Origin: Eucalyptus grandis | Lineage: Eukaryota; Streptophyta; Magnoliopsida; Myrtales; Myrtaceae | Assembly: GCF_016545825.1 (NCBI RefSeq) | Contig: NC_052616.1 | Coordinates: 9,672,001-9,736,000 of the forward strand | Direction: 5' to 3' | Length of the DNA stretch: 64,000 bases | Part shown: in pieces, positions 50,985 through 62,690 of the stretch | Position numbering within the stretch: the first letter of the stretch is position 1 | Layout: every line of letters begins with the position of its first letter | Notes under the pieces: generated by a model | Databases searched by the model: none | Seen by the model: only the letters and a program-made list of their open reading frames with translations | What the model was told of the DNA's origin: nothing | Made by a program: the position numbers and the translations under genes

Positions 50985-51385
50985 ACAAACTCGATGCACA
51001 TGTTACAGCAGAAGGAGCAAAAACGCGGGCAGCGTGCGAGTTAGACATGCTAACGACGAGCCACCGAAGCTCGCGTCTTCCTGCAGAAGTCGAGCAGCTT
51101 CTCCCAACATCGCGACCTTCGAATTATTTAGCGAATTGGCGACGGATCAAGCTACGAGGATGGGGAGATCGATCCTCCTTCGATAAACATAAAACGACTG
51201 GCTACCGCGGCATAGCTTGAGACGCATCTAACTTCCTGAGTGACGAGAAAGCAAACTCTCTGGGTTTGAGGAAGGACGTCCATGCTCGGGTCGGCCTCGA
51301 AGTTTCCCGGGGTTTAGTTAGTACATTCATCAGAACACCAACCCTTGCATGCACACTAGTGTCTTTATATCACACTCCTATATAT
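50985..51385. repeat. Orphan fragment of segmental duplication block 2
   Basis: Matches 44283-44695: shared text includes 'agacat(g/a)ctaac', 'aacataaaac', 'ctctgggtttgaggaag', 'gtccatgctcgggt' and 'cactagtg'. It is separated from the rest of block 2 (from 57411) by about 6 kb that includes the P450 gene. Confidence 0.75.
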
Positions 51386-51394
51386 GGCAAAAGG

Positions 51395-52375
51395 GACTTA
51401 GAACCCATATTTTAACTTATAATCAATAGGGTGGATAATAAATGGTTCGCCTTAAATTTTAAAAACGAGTTAAATAGGTCATAAATGGGTCACCTAACAA
51501 CTTAATGGATCTTAAATGATTTTAAATTGAGGGGGGCCATCATAGAGGTAAAATGGGTCAAAATGGGGTGCTAAACTCATAGTTAATGAACTTAAGTCAA
51601 TAAGATCATGGGTTTAAAATGAACTTGAAAACTAAATATCGAATTCACAATCCAAACCCAACCCATTTTTGTAACCTTCATCCTTTTATGAGAAAACGAT
51701 AAACTTATCGAACTGTTTCAAGTTCAAAAAATCTTGATAGGCCTACAAGATGCAGGCCTAATTTCACTCTTGCAAAAATATTAAACAGCTTATTTTTTTT
51801 CCCAATTTTTATTTTTATTTTTATTAATATTGTAAATTTCTTCTGTTATTACTAGAGTTTTTCTTTCTAGATTGCATTTGCCATTGTTAGTTTTACATCA
51901 CATTCTAATATTAGTTCTTATCATTGCAATTCATAGTCAATATAAATCATCTTCTTAAATATCACATATTTCATTTAAAGAAAATTTTAATTCCCCCTTC
52001 ATTATTTGTGCTATCATTTTATAAACCCTTCATCTAGTACTAAATTTATCTTATTCTTCATTGTGAATCAATACAAAAATTGAAAATTCTATGTAATATT
52101 GAAAGCCGATTTTTTAGCATCTCAAAGTCAAAATAGAGATATCATCCAAAGAACATATACATATGAAGAGCTTAAAGTGGGTTAATTAGGTGGATACGAA
52201 TATTCATAGGTTGGATTAAATATGAACGTATTTTAGTAAATGAGTCAAGTCGGGTAAGGGTCATTAAATTTATGTGGCATATAAATGGGTCAAAACATGT
52301 CAATTTGGGTCAAACCATTTTTGACCCAATCCAAATCCGATCCGACCCGCTCATCTAACAACCCTAGTCTCTAGG
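51395..52375. mobile_element. Probable transposon relic rich in 'gggtcaaa' phrases
   Basis: About 1 kb with recurring 'aaatgggtca' and 'gggtcaaa' text, ending 'cgacccgctcatctaacaac' then 'cctag'. That ending is typical of non-autonomous hAT-like elements in plants. No coding capacity. The left end is not clearly defined. It lies at the left boundary of the segment that interrupts duplication block 2. Confidence 0.4.
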
Positions 52376-53225
52376 CAAAGCATAACCTTATTGTTCATGA
52401 CAATACTATGGCATCAACCTCGAAATATATAGTTCAACGTTAGCATTGAGTAAAACGATTAAGTATAATTACTAGCTAGTTATATTAATCATTAAATGTT
52501 GAGACGCATTTTGCTCCCCGAGATAATAGCGCCACATCTAAATTTTATTTTTGCCGGTCCAAGCCTAAACAATGTGGAAATCAAGGAGAGGAAGCGAATT
52601 AATAAATAATTTATTTGATTGACGAATGCGAAAGAGCTGTTTCTAAAATCCTGATTGTTGCTCAATGTATCTAATAATATTGTTTGTGATACTTAGTCAT
52701 GCATGACGAAATATTCATCAACCCTTGACAAAACAAACCGATAGACATCAAATTGTTACCGAAAAGAAAAGGGAGAATATATAAAATAAAATAAAATATT
52801 TGGAATTGGACGATAATATTGAAAAATCACTTCCATGTCTCTATAAACAAAGAGAAGCAAATGGAAAAGAGAAAAATCATTATGCGCCAAGTCGAAGACC
52901 TCAAGATTCCCGGTTTAATTGTGGAAAACTATCTTCTTCTATACTTTCATGTTTCTTACCGATTCATACTATTCTACGTGATCAAAATATCCCAATCAAT
53001 TATAGTTTGATCCAATATATATTGCAATTCTATGTGTTATGCTTTCTTTTAATCTAGACAATAAAAACCACGTGATGATAATTGTTTTTTAAGTGAACCT
53101 AGCATAGAATTTGATTGATGTTTATATTTATATTTGTAATTTTTCGTAATATGTTGCAAAAAATGCCTGTTCCTTCTACTTTTAAGAAATTGTAATTTTT
53201 TTAATATATATTATCTTTCTAACAT

Positions 53226-53510
53226 CATTCTAGCACTCGAAAAAAAAAAAACTCCATGCTTTGGATTTGCTAGTTCTCTTATTGCTTGTGTTTCCTAGCA
53301 ACTATCTTTTCTCATATGAAGATAATTCATGTATATATATATGTTTATCTTCGTCCCGCATAACGGATTGTTGGATATGCGCTCGTCATTCTAGCACTCA
53401 ATAGGGCAAAAAGCGCTACATCTCCTGAGCAAGTAGCTCCATGTTTAGTTCTCTCATTGCTTGTGGTTCCTAGCAACTATCTTTTCTCAAATGAAGATAA
53501 CTCATAACCA
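53226..53510. repeat. Diverged direct repeat, two copies
   Basis: Copy 1 at about 53226-53335 and copy 2 at about 53390-53510 share 'tagcactc', 'ctccatg', 'agttctct', 'ttgcttgtg', 'ttcctagcaactatctttt' and 'gaagataa(t/c)tcat'. Confidence 0.75.
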
Positions 53511-53670
53511 TCAAGAGAATTAGAAATTAAGTCAAGAAAGGTTAGTCCGTCTGCCCTATGGGATTTCTCATCAAAAGTAATAGATGTTAATTCCTATCTT
53601 TTTTCCCCGACACGCCAAGTCACGAGAAAACATAGACGCAGAATTCCTCTCAAAGATGGAAACCCCAAAA

Positions 53671-53736
53671 CAAGATTCAGCCGGTGCATCGTATCCCTGT
53701 GTCCGCCCAACTTGACAAGATTCAGCCGGTGCATCG
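53671..53736. repeat. Direct repeat of 22 bp
   Basis: A 22-bp stretch containing 'attcagccggtgcatcg' occurs twice, at about 53670-53691 and 53715-53736, identical, 45 bp apart start to start. Confidence 0.85.
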
Positions 53737-54614
53737 AATCACTTTTCACATGCCCTGCAATTGCTCCTGAAAAATGGATGAGACCTTACATTCTCTCTCT
53801 CTCTCTCTCTGCGCTGTGCCGTGGGGGAGTACTGTACGAGCTGTAATCCCTTCTGGGGTTGAATTCCCAAGTACGAGAAATGATAAAAAAGAGAAAATAA
53901 GTCAAGTGGGTTCTCCAAACCAGATATGTAGGGATCCTCTGGCCATTTGAATATTCAACCATATTGACCATGGACGGCTTAGAGAATCTGTGTAGTATCT
54001 GGACTCTTATAATAAGATAGGGTTTCTAGATAACAACGGTCAGGAAGGAGGCGGATTGAATTCTCAAAGGGACGGTGCAGTAACGTTGAAGTAGTACGCG
54101 CAAGAGCACATGCGACGCATAAGGGGTGGTGCCGCCTAATCATTTACTTGGTTTGATAGTCCCTTCTCCATCAAGTCAACTCAGGGAAAACGAGTTATTT
54201 CTGTGTAAAAAAAAAGAATGCGCATAAGCTAATTTCGTGAATATAAAACGGGGTGGGCGAAGTCGAATATATTATGCGAAAGATGGGTTGAGAAATCGTG
54301 TTTTTTCTCTCGTGAGAATAATGCAAAGCCCCGCAATATTTCGATGATATGATATTAAACTGGTTATTTGATTAATGTGTATGACAGAATTTGAGCTGGT
54401 GATGGCTTGGGGCTCACCATTGCAAGTTGAAATAAGAGCTGCATGGCGCGATGCAATGTATCTCCCGGGGAACAAATTGAAACATGGTACTATAAAATTG
54501 ATAACTATAATTCGGTGTGCCTCTCAGATATCAATGGTTATCTGACTTGTTGTAAGATCAACTTGTCTGGTTATTATATTACTTATCTTGCTTCAGCCAC
54601 TGGGACATCACTTG

Positions 54615-54623
54615 TATATAAAG
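54615..54623 (+). promoter_or_regulatory. TATA box of the P450 gene
   Basis: 'tatataaag' lies about 95-100 bp before the ATG at 54716, predicting a leader of about 65 nt. Confidence 0.65.
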
Positions 54624-54715
54624 ACCTCCACATCCTTCCTATCATCATGATAACCACAGAGCAAACTACAAATTCCCAAGTTGTCACACGTAAGAGTCAG
54701 CACTCTTTCTTGGCC

Positions 54716-56970
54716 ATGGAGATCAGCTACTACATTTCCTCTTGGCTCTTCACTCTCATTTTAGCCCTAGCACCTTTGTTCTTCCTTCTCATACTCAAGC
54801 AGAAATGTGCCAACACCAAGCACAAACTGCCCCCCGGCCAAATGGGCCTCCCGTGGCTTGGCGAGACCATGGATTTCTACAGAGCCCAGCAAGCCAACCG
54901 GTTGTTCGAGGATTTTGTCCGACCTCGAATGGCGAGGCATGGCAAGATCTTCAAAACGAGATTGATGGGGTCGCCGACGGTGATTGTGAGTGGAGCTGAA
55001 GCAAACAGGTTCTTCTTGTCCAATGAGTTCAAGCTGGTGATGAGCTCGTGGCCTTCTTCTTCGGTTCGGCTCATGGGCAAGAACTCCATTATGGAAAAGC
55101 ACGGGGAGCAGCACCGCCACGTCCATGGACTGATCGCCTCTAGCCTCGGCAGCTCCTCAGCAGAGTCCTTAGTGCCGAAGTTGAGCAAATTAGTACAACG
55201 CCACCTAGATGCACATTGGAGTGGACAGGAGAGAATCAAGCTATACAACTTCACCAAGAATTTGACATTCCACATTGTGTTCGAATGTTTGTTAGGGATA
55301 GATGTGGAGCTGGGAATGAAGGAAATATTTGAGAGGATTTTGGAGGGAGTCTTCGCGCCACCAGTTACGGTCCCTGGAACTAGGTTTTCGAGAGCAATGA
55401 GAGCGAGGAAGGAGATAGAGAGAATGCTGGTGAGGATTGTGAGGAAGAAGAAGGAGGAGATGGAGAGGAAAAACTCGGGAGGAGGCGGAGGCGGGAGCGA
55501 GGAGGGCGGGGTGGTGCTGCTGCCACGGTATGTGGCAGCGATGCTGCGGGGCGAGATGAGTGAGGAAGAGGTGATCGATAACATCGTGTTGCTGGTGTTC
55601 GCAGCTTATGACACCACCTCTTTTGCCATTGCCATGACCTTTAGAATGTTGGCTCACCACCCAAATTGCTATCAGTTGCTACTAAAAGGTGAAAATCTGT
55701 TGTTAGGTTTTATGACTTCATTTTTCCTCGTGTCTTTGATCGGTTTATAGTATATGACATTCTTTAAGTGTGTATAGTCTTTATATAGGTGACGTTGCAT
55801 AAAAAATATGGACTATGTTATTAAAATTTTCTCTTGGGTATTTATATTTTTTGTTAAATTAGTGAAGCTTTGTTCTTTTGCAGAACATATGGATGTCAAG
55901 AGCAGAAAAGGAGAAGGGGAGGATATCAGTGGTGAAGATATTAAGAAGATGAGTTATACTTGGAAGGTTGCTCGTGAGAGCATAAGATTGTTCCCTCCCA
56001 TCTTCGGCTCTTTCCGGAAAGCCATCGTCGACATTGAGTATGAAGGATTCACCATCCCAAAAGGATGGAAGGTATGTAACTTTTAATCCAATCGCAACGT
56101 TTCAATCGATAAATTGAATTTGATTTACTCTCGTGAAATTAGAACTAATTAACTTTAAATGCATCTCCAAGACTAATTCATCTCTCGCAGCAACATGTCG
56201 TGGTGGATGAACTAGAAAAGAGCTGATGCCGTCGTGTCATAAAGCCTAGATCGAGTCTCAAAACCCTCAATACATCTCCATTTTCGATCAAAAGATAAAT
56301 TAGTGTCGCCATATGCCAACGTCGAATGGTATACACCGAGTCCAACACCGGCCATATGTTTAATTTACTGAAGATTCAGTCGACCTAACTGCGAATGAAA
56401 ATCTTTGTATGCCGCCCACGCTCATATGATTGGAGTTGCTTTTTAAAAATATAATGTCCAGGGCACATGCACGCTTGCTTATTTTAAATTAAAGTCGTCA
56501 TGTACTCGTCACAAGCACGCATGGCGACGATGTTCATCTGCATCTTCCTTTAACTTCAGTTACTAAATGACGGTCGTAGCTGTATTAAAATAAGTTACTC
56601 TTTTAAATTGTCAACTTCCCCTATCTTACATAAAAAAGAATAGCCGACTTTATATCTTATGGAGGCCTTCTAATTTCAGGTGCTGTGGACAACTTATGGA
56701 ACGCATTACGACCCGGAGCACTTCCAAGACCCGATGAGCTTCAATCCGGACCGGTTTGAGGAAGCGATGCCGCCGTACGTGTACGTGCCCTTCGGAGGAG
56801 GGCCGAGAGTCTGTGCCGGGTCCCAGTTAGCAAGGATGAACATCCTTGTGCTCGTGCACCACGTGGTGACCCGTTACGACTGGTCCTTGATCCATCCTGA
56901 CGAGCCGATCACCGTGGACCCGCTCCCATTCCCCGTCCACGGAATGCCTATGAGGATTTCTCCCAAGTGA
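54716..56970 (+). CDS. Cytochrome P450, CYP85 clan, CYP718-like
   Basis: Three exons, 54716-55688, 55884-56071 and 56680-56970, with GT-AG introns of 195 and 608 bp, give 483 residues, normal for a plant P450. Visible landmarks in order: N-terminal membrane anchor at about 8-30; proline hinge PPGQMGLPWLGET; MSSWPSSSVRLMGKNSIMEK; I-helix FAAYDTTSFA with the acid-threonine oxygen-activation pair; K-helix ExxR as RESIR; FNPDRF; heme loop PFGGGPRVCAG with the cysteine ligand; end MPMRISPK. The text fits CYP718, a CYP85-clan family near CYP716, members of which act on triterpenoid-type substrates; the substrate here is unknown. Anchoring is in the ER membrane. A glycine run (GGGGGGS) sits in a loop before the I-helix. 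The ATG is chosen over an open extension from 54443 because the anchor begins there and a TATA box precedes it. Confidence 0.93.
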
Positions 56971-56986
56971 TACACCGATTGATTTC

Positions 56987-56992
56987 AATAAA
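56987..56992 (+). promoter_or_regulatory. Polyadenylation signal of the P450 gene
   Basis: AATAAA lies 17 bp after the stop codon, a plausible near-upstream poly-A element. Confidence 0.5.
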
Positions 56993-57904
56993 TGTGTTCT
57001 CATTTGTATGGCGAGATACGCAGTTGTTATTGCTTCTTTTCAATTTTAATTAACGTTCTTCAATGAGTTGCTGAGCTTAACTTGCATGGAAGGTCTCGAT
57101 CTATGAAATCCGACGAATATGGTTTTAAATGGACTTTTCGAGAACAGCGAGTCTGCATTGAGGAGGGTGACTCCAGATCATAAATGTAGAGATTACTCAA
57201 ACCAAGATCTGCTCTTAAATAGATCCACAGGACTTCTCTTGATAGAACTCTTGCATTGCTAAGCATTAAGAAGTGATTGGCATGGACATATTAGTTCCTT
57301 TCCATGTAAGTCTGTCCCAACCGAGTGATGTGGTTAAAATATGTTAGACCCATTCATGACTCGGTCTATTAAGTATGATTTAAGAAATGGGCCTAAGACC
57401 CATTTTAATTGGTCTAATTAACACCAGCCTCTGCAACGGAACTTGTGATGGAGCAGCTATCGAATGAACAACCATCATCACACAAGATGATCGTGTGATG
57501 TCTTGCTTGTTTAGCAGAAGAACAAAAGAGAAAATCCGTTACCAATCTGAGTTGACGGAACAAAAATGGTTGGTGAAGAGGAATTGACCGCAACGGACAA
57601 GCACAGATGAAGAGGGACAGCTTGCAAAAAGATCTAACAGCTCTATCCTTGATAATTTACAATCCAGATCCAAGATGGCTGATCTATGCACACCAGGTTC
57701 TAGAACCTGACAAAAAGACGAGGAAAAAAATTTGTGCGCACCTAACTGGCACAAGCTGCAAATAGCAGGCAATGGCACAAGTAGGTAAAGGCAAAAGGCT
57801 ACAAAAACACAAGACCTGCTGACTAAATACGAGCAAAAGCCCTTCAACAACTGCAGCTCTTCCTGGCATCATGATCCCAAATATTTGAGGATTTATATCA
57901 CATG

Positions 57905-60900
57905 CTATGAGGATGGGAAAAAGGGATCCTCTTTCATTCGGTAGATTACAAATAACTGCTTGAAGTGTATGGTAGCTGCACTCCTGCAGAGAATCGGGCC
58001 CTCTGGGCAGTGATCACGCAAATTCATGACAGATTTTTTCAGCTTACCCTCTGGATCTCCACCCATCAGAAACTCAGCCAGAGAGTTTTCCCTATGACAA
58101 ACAAGGGCAAGATCGAGATGCAATTGTTAAACTACTGAACAAGTTATAATCTACACATGAGAGAGAAATTTCCTTCTTGTAGTGACTCGAGTAAACAAAT
58201 GACGAGGAGCGAGATCCCATGCCACAAAGAACCAGAAATGAACATACTGACACTCTCACAACGCCCAGGAGCGCGCCCCTTTGCCCAAACATATACAAAC
58301 CCTTTTGACACGTATTGCACCCTATAGCAGAATCCTCTGATAGAAAGGGCAAAAGGCTCATTTTGACTCTTGTGACAACCCCAAAATCTATGTCTCTCAA
58401 CAGCAAAATTTTGTGCTGTTATGTCGAAAATCAACAAAGGAACAACATATTTGAGCAGCAATTTTATGGTCACAGGAGGTAAAAGCCATCCGTGGTGACA
58501 GTGAACACATCAAGAAGAAATTTCAAGCAGGTGCTCTACCATCTCCCAAGCGAAATCACATATATCCTTATTCAAACATCAGATCAAACCAACGTGCCAT
58601 CATGCCAGTTTAAACGAAGCATCCATGCAACATGTGCATCCATTGATGCTTGCATGTTTTCATCCTTCAACTTAAATTTGTTAATCAAAGTCTCATTCAT
58701 CCAACGAGCAATGAATAGAGACCATTAGATAATGATGTCAGCATGTTATAGCCAGCCACATGCATCTACCTACTTCTGGTCAACATGGAACCGCAGAAAA
58801 CATTTGAATGGTGCAGTTAAAACTCATCATGCTTAGAGTAAATTGGGACTCGCCTTTTACACAAAAAACAAACGCATAACACATGAATGGACAAGCATCG
58901 AAAATAAAATGACAGAGCAGCAGCAGTAGCATGTGTATGCTAATACCTTGGTGAAAGGAGGTCATTGAAGCCCCCACAGGCACTCCTCTGCATTGACTTT
59001 GATCTTTGCCATCTATAAAGTGCGCAAACGGCCTTCATGCACAGCTCATCATCTTGGGTGAAATCCAAAAGCATATCGGCCTCAGAATTCCAACGTTCTT
59101 TGTGCAAAGAACTTCCATAGTCTGACTTAGCAGATGCTGAAGCAGCCCTGTTTTCATGCTTAATTAGATTGACCCCAGTAGACTTACTCAAGCTATTATC
59201 AGAGTCTTTTTCTTTGATTCTTTTCTGATCAGAACTTTCAGAATCTGACTTAGCAGATGCCGAACCAGCCCTGTTTTTATGCTTAATAGGATTGACCCCA
59301 GTAGACTTACTCAAGCTGTCGTCAGAGTCTCTTTCTTTGATTCTTTTCTGCTCAGAACTTCCATAATCTGACTTTGAACCAGCCCCACTTTCATGCTTAA
59401 TAGGATTGACCCTGGTGGACTTACTCAAGCTGTTATCAGAGTCTTTCTCTTTGATTCTTTTCCGTTTACATTGTTTGAGGGCAACTGCCATATCACGCAA
59501 AGTTTGGGTACACGTTTCACCAAGAACAGTAGGAAGGGGACCTGATAAGCAGATATTAAAAGAAACATTGTTAGCCTCATGAAGCAGATCATGGTCTGTT
59601 TACCTCATATCAGTGTAAATACTGATTGTTAAAGCACCTATAATTTCTTGATCAGATACAAAACAAACCTCTTTTCCCTTTGAGCTCTCTGTTCCCCTTC
59701 TCATCATTTCTTCTACCAGGATGTTTATCTCCTGATGGCCTACTGCAATTGTCGGCATTATCACTTACCTCAACAAATAGGAAACTTCCATCACCTGGTA
59801 AGGTTAAAAAAAGGTCTGAGACAATCAAGATTTGAGACTAGTATAACGCTAGGAAATTGGGAGATAAGCGCTCATTCTGATAAATAAGGTGAAAAGCACA
59901 TAATCTTACAAATCTTATAAAAAGCAGGAAGTCACTGTTACTCTATAGTAGAAATGCCAGAAACACAATGTGTTCAGCTCGGAACTCTTGCAACTTATGT
60001 ATCACTCACAATTAAAATAGAAAATGCAACTCCCAAGAATCTAGTACTGCAACTTATATACTAAGTGAAGGCCCTGATGGTTAAATTGGACCATAGCCAT
60101 ACTTAACAATAACACAAAAAGAAACAAGAAAGCTTCTTTGAATCCAATATTTGCAACCCTTTTGCTTCTTTTTATGCCATCTTTCTCGCCAGCATTAGCA
60201 CCAGTTATATTACTCCCGTTCATCCTCATACTGTGGCCAAAGACACACTCAAATTACCAGTAAAGATAATATTTTTGTTGCATTAACTACCAACATCTGA
60301 GCTTATTCACCTACCCTGTAAAACTCCATCCTTTTTCACTGGAGATTTACGAGTTGAACCTGCTGAGGGCGACAAGCAAGCACCTGCGCCAAAACCCAGC
60401 TTCTTCCTCGCATTGCGCGCGAAGGAGACAGTTCCGCCATCCTTAGAATCATGTCCACGCCGAGCACAGCCACTATCGCCACTATCGCCACACACATCCA
60501 CATTGATTAAGCCATCGGTCTCTCCCAGAACCGCCGATTCCCCCTCTCTCCCACCCAAAATGCATCGCTCCTCATTTTTCAGCACCGAAGCGTCTCTTTC
60601 TAGCTGCAACTTGTCCAATTCCTCGTATTTCTTCCGCCAAACCTGAAGCCAACTCTCCAGCTCCCTCTTCTCGCCCTCCAATTCCTCATTCTTCCTCCTC
60701 AGCTCATCGTATATCTCCTCCAAGCTCGCTCCTCCTCCTCCTCCTCCTCCTCCTCCTCTCCCCCTCTCTCCGCACGAACGCCATATACACCCTCGGCGAT
60801 TCCGGCAGGTCTCTCGGCCTCCGCCGACTCATCCCCATCCGTCCTGCATTTCCGCACCTCGCCCTCGAGGCGCAATCTCTCCGAATTCAGGCGCTCGAGC

Positions 60901-61127
60901 TCGTTCCGAAACGACTCGTTCTCGCTCCTCAGCCGCTCGATCTCGCGGCTCGACCTCCTCTGCATGACCTCCAGGACCTTCCGCACTCCCTCGAAGGCGA
61001 CGGGCCCGGACGCCGACGATCGCAGGGAAGCGAGGAGCTCCGGCACGGATCGGTGCCGGACGTCTTCGCCGACGTCGCCGGCGTCGCCGGCGGAGGGAGC
61101 GAAACCGCGTCCGGGGCCGCGGCTCAT
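57905..61127 (-). CDS. Coiled-coil plant protein of unknown function, paralog 2
   Basis: Four exons on the minus strand: 61127-60315, 59794-59669, 59541-58947, 58091-57905, colinear with paralog 1 at 45258-48330. Shared features are the helix RRSSREIERLRSENESFRNE, a Glu run, the coiled coil LRRKNEELEGEKRELES, DDELCMKAVCALYRWQ, LAEFLMGGDPEGKLKKSV and the end EDPFFPSS. Exon 2 uses an acceptor inside what is coding in paralog 1, since the original AG is lost; the phase is kept. Exon 3 is longer because a block beginning KRIKEKDSDNSLSKS is present three times. Exon 1 changes frame at its GAG tract (about 60729-60790), by a different offset from paralog 1. Function unknown. If the frame break is not spliced out, the product would stop after the Glu run. 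Confidence 0.72.
59103..59463 (-). repeat. Intra-exon tandem repeat, three units of about 114-123 bp
   Basis: Units encode 38-41 residues each, with KRIKE(K/R)DSD(N/D)SLSKS, then a VN(P/L)IKH motif, then a serine-rich KSD tail. Paralog 1 has one copy (IKEKDSDNSF to KSDDGSS). Confidence 0.85.
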
Positions 61128-61334
61128 GAAGGGACTCGAGTTACGGAAAAAGGCATCAGGAACGTACCCGCGCGACGAACCGTTCGGTTTCGGAGACGAG
61201 GCAACGCGTTCCGTCGCGAGCGATCCTGACGAGAGGAGTTCGTTCTGGAGGAGTGAGAAAGGTCCGGGGCGCGAAACGCGAGAGAGGGATTTTCATTTCA
61301 TTTCTAGGGGAGGAGATGGAGATGGAGAGGTGGT

Positions 61335-61354
61335 ATGATCATGATCATGATCAT
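61335..61354. repeat. (ATGATC)n microsatellite
   Basis: About three tandem copies of a self-complementary 'atgatc' hexamer; block 1 has a shorter version at about 48558. Confidence 0.75.
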
Positions 61355-61367
61355 GTATGGAATTCGG

Positions 61368-61870
61368 TAGAAGTGTTCGGTTTGGTTCGGTTTTCTTGAA
61401 AACCGAACCAAACCAAACTTAACCGATAAGAAATTTATTGAACTGAACCGAAATCTGATTCGAACTTAAATCGAACAGAACCAAAATCCTGATTCAGTTT
61501 GGTTGGTTCGGTTTTTTAATTTTTACTTTTGTGTTTGTATTTCTCCTTACATACACCCCTTTCTATAAAATCTTATTTTTTTAAATCGATTTTGTAATTA
61601 TATTTTATTCTTTTTATTTTATTTCTTTTTTTCTTCTTCTTCATTCATCGGTCTCGGACAAAGAAGAAGAAGAAAAAAAGATTTTTTAAAAAAAAAAAAA
61701 AAAAAGAAAAAAAAAAACTTTAGATTTTATCAATTTGTTTAATCGAACTGATAAAAACCAAACAAATTAAAAAGTTTCAATTTTTAGTGAGAACCAAACC
61801 AAAAAAAAAAAAAAATTGAATTTTTCGATTTGGTTCGGTTCGATTTTTGGTTTAGTTTTTGACACCCCTA
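61368..61870. mobile_element. hAT-like MITE, about 503 bp
   Basis: Left end 'tagaagtgttcggtttggt' and the complement of the right end, 'taggggtgtcaaaaactaaa', are imperfect inverted repeats. Flanks 'gaattcgg' (61360-61367) and 'ggattcgg' (61871-61878) form an 8-bp target duplication with one mismatch. The interior has 'ggttcggttt' and 'aaccgaacc' runs in both orientations around AT-rich DNA. An 8-bp duplication with TAG(G/A)(G/A)GTG ends fits hAT. No coding capacity. Confidence 0.7.
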
Positions 61871-62039
61871 GGATTCGGAGATGGATGATGCATATCTCTT
61901 CTTGCTTGGCTAGTTTCTCACTTTTGAATTTCTTTCATCTCGTGTTTTTGCTTCTATTTCTAGCTTTTGGGATTAGTAAGTGGCAACTTATATAATTTAA
62001 GAGTAAGGATAGTTAAGATTGACTGTCCTTATCTTGAAA

Positions 62040-62690
62040 CCAAAAGTCTCTTATTAAGGAGTGGTTCCAAAAAATTGAAATCGAGAACCATCCGTGGGTT
62101 TCAAGGATCTATATGGGAACTGGACCCTTAGTCCAGTTGGTTCCAGTGGGTCTATAGAATCAGTCTCCCAATCTCTACAAAATTGCATTTATCAATTAAT
62201 ATCAAGTTGACTCTTACTTTCATATCATGACAACAAAATACCACAACATTTATGAACATCTCCAATCAGTCCCCTCATCTCTCTTTGTTCGTTTATTTTG
62301 TTTTGGTTGAGAAAACAAGTAAATGGATTATTAGAATAAAAAACAAGTAAGGGATTAGTCTTTTTACACACTCAAGAGACAAAATTAATCAATAATGTTT
62401 ACTAATGAAAAATATACATATATGTACATATGTATTTGATGGAATTACTAAAATTAATGGAGTAATTATGATGGAATTTATTTTTTTAAATATATATATA
62501 TATATACACGCGCGTCTAGTTCGGTCTAGATAGGTGGGTAGGTGGTTCCATGCCTAAAACTGGAACCAGATCGGTACTCACCAATTCCACTAAATTAGAG
62601 CCAAGAATTGAACTGAATCGGATCGACTCCCATGGGAACCATTGGTTCCAATTCGGTTCAATTCGGTTCCAGGGCGATTTTGGCAGTCAC
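62040..62690. repeat. Second 'ggttcc/ggaacc' repeat, MITE-like
   Basis: 'gtggttccaaaaaattgaaa' and 'gaaccatccgtgggtttc' near the left are mirrored by 'gggaaccattggttccaatt' and 'ggttcaattcggttccag' near the right. Ends and target duplication are not resolved. Contains an AT/GC microsatellite at about 62491-62515. Confidence 0.45.

Larger units (their letters stand above)
52380..54600. other. Gene-free upstream region of the P450 gene
   Basis: AT-rich. Frames at 52800-53057 overlap each other and match nothing I know. Contains the direct repeats at 53226-53510 and 53671-53736 and a (TC)n run at about 53791-53811. Confidence 0.5.

Noticed and set aside
54443..54715. In-frame N-terminal extension of the P450 by 91 residues
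   Set aside because: The TATA box at 54615 lies inside it, and the membrane anchor begins at the ATG at 54716.
54877..55584. 235-codon frame antisense to P450 exon 1
   Set aside because: Shadow of the P450 codons; no independent domain.
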